A stretch of 64,000 bases of DNA from Streptomyces sp. AC1-42W. Its GTDB lineage: Bacteria; Actinomycetota; Actinomycetes; Streptomycetales; Streptomycetaceae. Position 1 is the first letter of the stretch. Every line of letters starts with the position of its first letter. The translations under genes and the position numbers were made by a program. Positions 58,748 to 64,000 of this stretch are shown one piece after another. Under the pieces are notes generated by a model. It ran no database searches. It was given only the letters and a program-made list of their open reading frames with translations, and was not told the origin of the DNA. The DNA lies in the NCBI RefSeq assembly GCF_003248355.1, contig NZ_QKWY01000002.1, positions 186,001-250,000 of the forward strand, in the 5' to 3' direction.

Positions 58748-58876
58748 CGGATGACATGACCCGCTTGGCACGGGTATGGCGCCCGTTGGGGCGGGCGCCC
58801 GTCATATGGAGCTATGAGCGGGCAAGCGGGTTGGGGGACCCAAAAGCCCAGGTGTGAAGGGGTGACAGGGGGTTTG

Positions 58877-59083
58877 TCAGCCCTCGCTGCGCTGCTGCGG
58901 AATGCCCGCCAGCAGGGCACGGACCTCCGCCTCGCGGTACCGGCGGTGCCCGCCGAGCGTGCGAATGGACGTGAGCTTGCCCGCCTTCGCCCAACGGGTA
59001 ACCGTCTTCGGGTCCACGCGGAACATCGTGGCAACCTCAGCCGGGGTCAGCAGCGGCTCGGCATCAGGGGTGCGAGCGGTCAT
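58877..59083 (-). CDS. bldC: BldC developmental regulator (MerR-like DNA-binding protein)
   Basis: This 68-residue stand-alone winged-helix protein starts MTARTPDAEPLLTPAEVATM and contains VDPKTVTRWAKAGKLTSIRT and LGGHRRYREAEV. It matches BldC, which in Streptomyces binds direct repeats cooperatively and delays differentiation. It has no effector domain, as expected. The long upstream region and the downstream terminator suggest a monocistronic gene. Confidence 0.95.
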   Translation of the reverse strand: MTARTPDAEPLLTPAEVATMFRVDPKTVTRWAKAGKLTSIRTLGGHRRYREAEVRALLAGIPQQRSEG

Positions 59084-59646
59084 GAGCGGCCTCCTCGGGA
59101 GAACCGAACCATCTCGGTTCTTTCCTCTAAATTCTGCACCTTGACCCGCGTTGCCCGAAATGGCGGACGCGGGCCGAGTCGGTTATAGGACGAACGGCTT
59201 GTCCTCGGCACTACAACTACACCATCCGTCCAGCCACGTCGGCCAAACCGATGGAATTGCCCTCCCAGGTGTCCATCAGCGACGGAAAGCCGATGGACCA
59301 TGCCATAGCGGACAGTCACACCACCGTGACGATCAGTCACAGAGCGATCAGGAGTCATCAGACCCCCCATAGCGTGCAATGCTGAGCGATCCGCCCATAC
59401 ATGGACGGATGGAGTCCTCGCCGGACTCCTTGTCCTATTTTGGCACGAGGGGTAGGGAAGGGCGCAAGGGCCCCGTAAGTGCTATCCATCACGGTTGAGA
59501 CAAAGGCCCGGTTCGGGACGTAGGTCCCGCCACCCCCTGCGTCACAGGGGCCACTTCACCCCCACGGGTCACACCGGGAACAGGTTCACGCCCTCGCGCA
59601 GGAGTGATGTCCAGACCGTCCGGTCTCCTTTGGGACGGCTCCGCCC
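59084..59646. promoter_or_regulatory. Long upstream region of bldC
   Basis: These 563 bp between bldC and the hypothetical gene are AT-richer than the surroundings and carry no supported gene. They are likely to hold the bldC promoter and leader on the minus strand. A small inverted repeat (GGAGTCCTCGCCGGACTCC, 59411-59429) is visible. Confidence 0.5.
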
Positions 59647-60492
59647 TCAGTTGGCGAACTGACGGTCCCTCACGGCCCGCCAACGCTCCGCGAGCCGCGC
59701 GTACGCCTCGGCGGCCCGCTCCGCGTCCCCTGCCCGCAGCGCGGCGATGCCCTCCGCCACGTCGGCCGCGCTCCGGTCGTCGCTCAGCTGCCGCTCCGAC
59801 AGCGCGTGCACCAGCCCGCCGTAGTCCAGCTCCACCAGCGCGCGCGGGTGGAACTCCTCCAGCCACCGCCCGACGTCGACCAGGCCCGTGGTCAGCGGAC
59901 CCTCGTCCATCGTCTCCCGCAGCGTCCGCAGCGACCTGGCCAGCCGGCGCCGCGCCTCGACCATCGGCGTCCGGTACCGGAACACCGGCGGCTCCCCGTC
60001 CGGCCCGGCCGCCACATGCTCCCGCTCCTCGTCCGCGAACAGCACGAACCAGCGGACCGGGACCTGCCACACCGCCGACCTGATCCACGGCCGGGCGTCC
60101 GGATGACGCGCAGCCCACCGCTCGAGGTCCGCCAGCGCCTGGCCGCGCACCACCGGCGGCAGCACCGCGTCCAGCACCGGACCGGGGAACAGCTCCGCCA
60201 GCCCGTCCAGCGCCAGCCAGCCCCGCAGCCGGGTCCGCCACGGGCACACGCACACCACGCCGTCCACCTCGGCCACGAACGCGTCGGCGCTCTCGTGCAC
60301 CGGCACCCCGGCGGGCGGGGTCGCCGCCAAGTCGGCCAGCGAGCGCCGGAGTTCGTCCTGCGCCGTGGGCATCCGGTCGCGGGCCGCGTAACGGGTCCAG
60401 TGGGCGCGCTCGGGCTCCGGGAAGGCCGCCAGTGGCTCGTACACCCGGAGGTAGGACGCGTAGGGAACCAGCACCGAAGACACCACCGACAT
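59647..60492 (-). CDS. Conserved hypothetical protein between bldC and vdh
   Basis: This 281-residue, soluble, helix-rich protein starts MSVVSSVLVPYASYLRVYEP. It has a Trp/Cys-rich segment (VCVCPWRTRLRGWLALDGLAE) and many Arg/Ala helices in the C-terminal half. It resembles a protein conserved at this position in Streptomyces; no domain is recognised. It is divergent from the valine dehydrogenase gene with a 179-bp gap. Confidence 0.8.
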   Translation of the reverse strand: MSVVSSVLVPYASYLRVYEPLAAFPEPERAHWTRYAARDRMPTAQDELRRSLADLAATPPAGVPVHESADAFVAEVDGVVCVCPWRTRLRGWLALDGLAELFPGPVLDAVLPPVVRGQALADLERWAARHPDARPWIRSAVWQVPVRWFVLFADEEREHVAAGPDGEPPVFRYRTPMVEARRRLARSLRTLRETMDEGPLTTGLVDVGRWLEEFHPRALVELDYGGLVHALSERQLSDDRSAADVAEGIAALRAGDAERAAEAYARLAERWRAVRDRQFAN

Positions 60493-60671
60493 GCGGTGAT
60501 CGTGTCACGGCCGGGCCCCCCAGGGGGGTGATCCTCGGCACTGGAACAGATCTACGTGGGGGTAGGACTTACGCTCTTGCTCACCGGGCCGTCCCACACG
60601 CGGGCGGGCCGGTGGGCCCTCCCCACCTTCAGGAGGGTCGTTCCGCCGCTTCGTACTTGGGAGTCACCACA

Positions 60672-61763
60672 GTGACCGATGTGACCGGCGCGCCTGTCGA
60701 TGTCCTGCACACCCTGTTCCACTCGGAACAGGGAGGACACGAACAAGTCGTCCTCTGCCAGGACCGGGCCAGCGGCCTCAAGGCCGTCATCGCCCTCCAC
60801 TCCACCGCCCTGGGCCCCGCCCTCGGCGGCACCCGCTTCTACCCGTACGCCTCCGAGGCGGACGCCGTCGCCGACGCGCTGAACCTCGCGCGGGGCATGT
60901 CGTACAAGAACGCCCTCGCCGGCCTGGAGCACGGTGGCGGCAAGGCCGTCATCATCGGCGACCCGGAGCAGATCAAGAGCGAGGAACTGCTGCTGGCCTA
61001 CGGCCGGTTCGTGGCCTCGCTCGGCGGCCGCTACGTCACGGCCTGCGACGTCGGCACGTACGTCGCCGACATGGACGTCGTGGCCCGCGAGTGCCGCTGG
61101 ACCACCGGCCGCTCCCCCGAGAACGGCGGCGCCGGCGACTCCTCGGTGCTCACCTCGTTCGGCGTCTTCCAGGGCATGCGGGCCTCCGCCCAGCACCTCT
61201 GGGGCGACCCGACGCTGCGTGGCCGAAAAGTGGGGGTCGCCGGAGTCGGCAAGGTCGGCCACCACCTCGTCGAGCACCTGCTCGCGGACGGCGCCGAGGT
61301 CGTGATCACGGATGTGCGCGAGGAGTCCGTGCGCCGGATCACCGAGCGCCACCCCGAGGTCGCCGTGGCGGCCGACACCGACGCGCTCATCCGCACCGAG
61401 GGCCTGGACATCTACGCCCCGTGCGCGCTGGGCGGCGCCCTGAACGACGACACGGTGCCGGTGCTCACGGCCAAGGTGGTGTGCGGCGCGGCCAACAACC
61501 AGCTCGCGCACCCGGGCGTCGAGAAGGACCTCGCCGACCGCGCCATCCTGTACGCACCCGACTACGTGGTGAACGCGGGCGGGGTCATCCAGGTCGCCGA
61601 CGAGCTGCACGGCTTCGACTTCGACCGGTGCAAGGCGAAGGCCGCGAAGATCTTCGACACCACACTCGCGATCTTCGCACGTGCGAAGGAAGACGGCATT
61701 CCGCCGGCCGCCGCGGCGGACCGGATCGCCGAGCAGCGGATGGCGGAGGCGCGCCGCGGCTGA
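60672..61763 (+). CDS. vdh: Valine dehydrogenase (Glu/Leu/Phe/Val dehydrogenase family)
   Basis: This 363-residue NAD-dependent amino acid dehydrogenase catabolises valine and other branched amino acids to the 2-oxo acids that feed polyketide starter units. The substrate Lys is in YKNALAGLEHGGGKAVI, the NAD-binding motif is GVAGVGKVGHHL, and CGAANNQLA is the late conserved segment. Length and start (GTG 60672) match Streptomyces Vdh. A terminator hairpin follows. Confidence 0.93.
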   Translation: MTDVTGAPVDVLHTLFHSEQGGHEQVVLCQDRASGLKAVIALHSTALGPALGGTRFYPYASEADAVADALNLARGMSYKNALAGLEHGGGKAVIIGDPEQIKSEELLLAYGRFVASLGGRYVTACDVGTYVADMDVVARECRWTTGRSPENGGAGDSSVLTSFGVFQGMRASAQHLWGDPTLRGRKVGVAGVGKVGHHLVEHLLADGAEVVITDVREESVRRITERHPEVAVAADTDALIRTEGLDIYAPCALGGALNDDTVPVLTAKVVCGAANNQLAHPGVEKDLADRAILYAPDYVVNAGGVIQVADELHGFDFDRCKAKAAKIFDTTLAIFARAKEDGIPPAAAADRIAEQRMAEARRG

Positions 61764-61787
61764 TCCGCGACCCCCGTACGGCCCCGG

Positions 61788-61827
61788 CCCGCCGACCGGC
61801 GAGACAAGACTCACGCCGGTCGGCGGG
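61788..61827 (+). terminator. Terminator hairpin after vdh
   Basis: A perfect 14-bp GC-rich stem (CCCGCCGACCGGCG and its complement) with a 12-nt loop begins 25 bp past the vdh stop. Confidence 0.75.
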
Positions 61828-62051
61828 TCGTCGGCCGATAAGAGGTTAAAATCGCAGTTGACCAGCGAGGACGGCGCGTCTCGCGGGTCCGCTTCCGGGG
61901 CGCTTGATGCGGGCGGCGTACCGTATGGCCGCGGAAGCAGGTACCGTTGAAGCACTACAGGCACGGTCTCTCGGCTGAGAGTCCGGTCTGAAACATGAAC
62001 GCGTGTCAAGACTCTGGGGCCGTCGAGCCCCGTCACCGAGGGGGTCGAGCC

Positions 62052-62309
62052 ATGGGGCGCGGCCGGGCAAAGGCCAAGCAGACAAAGGTCGCCCGCCAGC
62101 TGAAATACAGCACCGGCGGGACGGACCTGTCGCGTCTGGCCAGTGAGCTGGGCGCATCGACTTCGAGTCAACCACCGAACGCGGAGCCGTTCGAGGATGA
62201 CGACGAGGAAGATGACCCGTACGCACAGTACGCGGATCTGTACAACAACGACGAGGACGAGGACGAGAACGACCAGTCCGGTCCGTCGTCCAAGCGCCGC
62301 GGCGCTTGA
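62052..62309 (+). CDS. DUF3073 family protein
   Basis: This 85-residue protein has a basic start (MGRGRAKAKQTKVARQLKYS) followed by a strongly acidic tail (EDDDEEDDPYAQYADLY). This is the recognisable actinobacterial DUF3073 layout, and the gene is conserved next to purM. ATG 62052 is the family start. Function is unknown; nucleic-acid binding is plausible from the charge pattern. The 288-bp region upstream back to vdh holds only its terminator and presumably this gene's promoter. Confidence 0.92.
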   Translation: MGRGRAKAKQTKVARQLKYSTGGTDLSRLASELGASTSSQPPNAEPFEDDDEEDDPYAQYADLYNNDEDEDENDQSGPSSKRRGA

Positions 62310-62328
62310 CCTCGCGCTGACACATCAT

Positions 62329-62359
62329 CCCGGTCCGGAGCTGCTCCGGACCGGGTTTT
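62329..62359 (+). terminator. Rho-independent terminator after DUF3073
   Basis: CCCGGTCCGGAG and its complement form a 12-bp stem with a 3-nt loop, followed by TTTT, 20 bp after the stop codon. Confidence 0.88.
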
Positions 62360-62444
62360 GTGCTGTCCCGGTGCCGCGCGGTCCCGGACGGGAGGGTGAA
62401 GGCGGCCGGTGACCGGCCGGGCCCGTCGGCCCGGCCGTTCCCGC

Positions 62445-63518
62445 TCAGCGTGCGTACGAGCCCACCAGCTCGGCGCCGGTCGTGCGGTCGCCGCGCGCGG
62501 TGATCTCACCGGCGACCCAGGAGTCGACGCCCCGGTCGGCCAGCGTGGTCAGCGCCGCGTCCACGGAGTCGGCGGGCACGACCGCGATCATGCCGACGCC
62601 CATGTTGAGCGTCTTCTCCAGCTCCAGCCGCTCGACCCGGCCGGCCGTGCCGACGAGGTCGAAGACCGCGCCCGGCGTCCAGGTGGAGCGGTCCACCGTG
62701 GCGTGCAGGTGGTCCGGGATGACGCGGGCCAGGTTGTTGGCCAGGCCGCCGCCGGTAACGTGGCTGAAGCCGTGCACCTCGGTCGTACGGGTGAGGGCCA
62801 GGCAGTCCAGCGAGTAGATCCGGGTGGGCTCCAGGAGCTCCTCGCCCAGGGTCCGGCCGAACTCCTCGACCTGGCGGTCCAGCGTCCAGCCGGCCCGGTC
62901 GAAGACCACGTGGCGGACGAGCGAGTACCCGTTGGAGTGAAGCCCGGAGGACGCCATGGCGATCACGACGTCGCCCTCGCGGATGCGGTCGGGGCCCAGC
63001 AGGCGGTCGGCCTCGACCACGCCCGTACCGGCTCCGGCGACGTCGAAGTCGTCCGCGGCCAGCAGGCCGGGGTGCTCGGCCGTCTCGCCGCCCACCAGAG
63101 CGCAGCCGGCCAGCACACAGCCTTCGGCGATGCCCTTGACGATGGCCGCGACGCGCTCGGGGTGCACCTTGCCGACGCAGATGTAGTCGGTCATGAAGAG
63201 CGGCTCGGCGCCGCAGACGACGAGGTCGTCCACGACCATGCCGACGAGGTCGCGGCCGATCGTGTCGTACACGCCCATGCGGCGGGCGAGGTCGACCTTG
63301 GTGCCGACGCCGTCCGTGGCGGAGGCGAGGAGCGGGCGCTCGTAGCGCTTGAGCGCCGAGGCGTCGAAGAGGCCCGCGAAGCCGCCGAGGCCGCCGAGGC
63401 CCGCGACCTCGGGGCGCTGCGTCTTCCTGACCCACTCCTTCATCAGCTCGACGGCGCGGTCGCCGGCCTCGATGTCGACGCCCGCTGCCGCGTAGGAAGC
63501 ACCTGTTGTCTCAGACAT
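62445..63518 (-). CDS. purM: Phosphoribosylformylglycinamidine cyclo-ligase (AIR synthetase)
   Basis: This 357-residue enzyme of purine synthesis converts FGAM to AIR using ATP. Family landmarks are SYAAAGVDIEAGDRAVELMK, ATDGVGTKVDLA, GMVVDDLVVCGAEPLFM and GLHSNGYSLVR. Length and start are standard. It follows purF in the same direction with a 60-bp gap. Confidence 0.96.
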   Translation of the reverse strand: MSETTGASYAAAGVDIEAGDRAVELMKEWVRKTQRPEVAGLGGLGGFAGLFDASALKRYERPLLASATDGVGTKVDLARRMGVYDTIGRDLVGMVVDDLVVCGAEPLFMTDYICVGKVHPERVAAIVKGIAEGCVLAGCALVGGETAEHPGLLAADDFDVAGAGTGVVEADRLLGPDRIREGDVVIAMASSGLHSNGYSLVRHVVFDRAGWTLDRQVEEFGRTLGEELLEPTRIYSLDCLALTRTTEVHGFSHVTGGGLANNLARVIPDHLHATVDRSTWTPGAVFDLVGTAGRVERLELEKTLNMGVGMIAVVPADSVDAALTTLADRGVDSWVAGEITARGDRTTGAELVGSYAR

Positions 63519-63578
63519 TGCCTGGGATCTTTCGTGTGGAAATACGGGGCTCGGGGAAGGGCTGCCGGACGGCCCGGG

Positions 63579-64000
63579 TCACGGACGCCGCAGCGCGTCG
63601 GACGCCGCGGTCGCCGCGGGGCCCGCCGCCAGCTCGGTCTCCAGCAGCTGCTTGCCGAGCAGCTCCGGGTCCGGGAGCTCCATCGGGTACTCACCGTCGA
63701 AGCAGGCGCGGCACAGGTTCGGCTTGTCGATCGTCGTCGCCTCGATCATGGAGTCGAGCGAGATGTACGCGAGCGAGTCGGCGCCCATCGACGTGCCGAT
63801 CTCCTCGACGGACATGCCGTTGGCGATCAGCTCGGCGCGGGTCGCGAAGTCGATGCCGAAGAAGCAGGGCCACTTCACGGGCGGCGACGAGATCCGGATG
63901 TGGATCTCGGCGGCACCGGCCTCGCGGAGCATCCGGACCAGTGCGCGCTGGGTGTTGCCGCGGACGATGGAGTCGTCCACGACCACCAGGCGCTTGCCCT
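63579..64000 (-). CDS. purF: Amidophosphoribosyltransferase, C-terminal part (runs off the window)
   Basis: This is the last 140 residues of the first enzyme of purine synthesis. The PRPP-binding motif VVVDDSIVRGNT is present, followed by HIRISSPPVKWPCFFGIDFA and NLCRACFDGEYPM, typical of PurF. The N-terminal glutaminase part lies beyond position 64000, so the gene is cut by the window edge and is not broken. Confidence 0.95.
   Translation of the reverse strand, partial: GKRLVVVDDSIVRGNTQRALVRMLREAGAAEIHIRISSPPVKWPCFFGIDFATRAELIANGMSVEEIGTSMGADSLAYISLDSMIEATTIDKPNLCRACFDGEYPMELPDPELLGKQLLETELAAGPAATAASDALRRP

Larger units (their letters stand above)
58408..58876. other. Intergenic region between DUF6274-like gene and bldC
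   Basis: These 469 bp hold no convincing gene. They contain a 3 x 14-bp tandem repeat and the bldC terminator, listed separately. Open frames here have repeat-derived low-complexity translations. Confidence 0.5.

Noticed and set aside
58408..58876. CRISPR-like array at the 14-bp repeats
   Set aside because: Repeats are adjacent with no spacers, only three units, and there are no cas genes.

Overview
The window is high-GC actinobacterial chromosome, almost certainly Streptomyces. The right end carries bldC, a valine dehydrogenase, a DUF3073 gene, purM and the end of purF. From memory this resembles the bldC-vdh-purMF neighbourhood of other Streptomyces. The rest is accessory: two different RiPP (ribosomally made, modified peptide) clusters, an insertion-sequence pile-up, a toxin-antitoxin pair and a tRNA cluster.

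Region 1 (about 0.1-22.3 kb) is an azole/dehydro-amino-acid RiPP cluster. A 56-residue precursor (3382-3552, plus strand) has a 21-residue C-terminal core made only of Ser, Thr and Cys plus one final Ala. It faces a minus-strand operon encoding, in transcription order, an E1-like leader-binding protein, a YcaO cyclodehydratase, a SagB-type azoline dehydrogenase, a LanB N-terminal (glutamylating) protein, a separate SpaB_C-type (elimination) protein, an M50 membrane protease, an ABC exporter and a second YcaO. A TnpB-only IS200/IS605-type element sits inside this operon. SARP/AfsR-type regulators flank it on both sides. I see only one SpaB_C-type protein and no separate pyridine synthase, so a linear goadsporin-like product fits better than a macrocyclic thiopeptide.

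Region 2 (22.6-33.0 kb) is mixed accessory DNA: a LuxR-type regulator, a VapBC pair, a large helicase-C/WYL-like protein, an FAD oxidoreductase, then a 4.8 kb IS island. In the island an IS630 element carrying an extra gene is inserted into the end of an IS30 element, and an IS1634-type element abuts the other end.

Region 3 (33.0-38.6 kb) holds a DEAD-box RNA helicase, a lipoprotein, a small zinc protease, a membrane-bound metallophosphoesterase and tRNA-Glu, tRNA-Asp and tRNA-Phe.

Region 4 (38.6-51.8 kb) is the most interesting: a daptide cluster (peptides whose C-terminal Thr becomes a dimethylated diamine). It has two Cys-free precursors ending in Thr, neither easily found by gene callers, plus MpaB-, MpaC-, MpaD- and MpaM-like enzymes, an M50 protease and an ABC exporter. 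It also carries a full class III LanKC synthetase, a luciferase-like (possibly F420-dependent) oxidoreductase and a GT2 glycosyltransferase. Because the precursors have no Cys, lanthionine cannot form. A dehydration-then-reduction route to D-amino acids is the working hypothesis. The oxidoreductase gene has a TTA codon, suggesting bldA control.

Region 5 (52-64 kb) is mostly housekeeping: rmlC and rmlA homologues, HrpA helicase, a second identical tRNA-Asp, a DUF6274-like gene, bldC, a conserved hypothetical gene, vdh, DUF3073, purM and partial purF.
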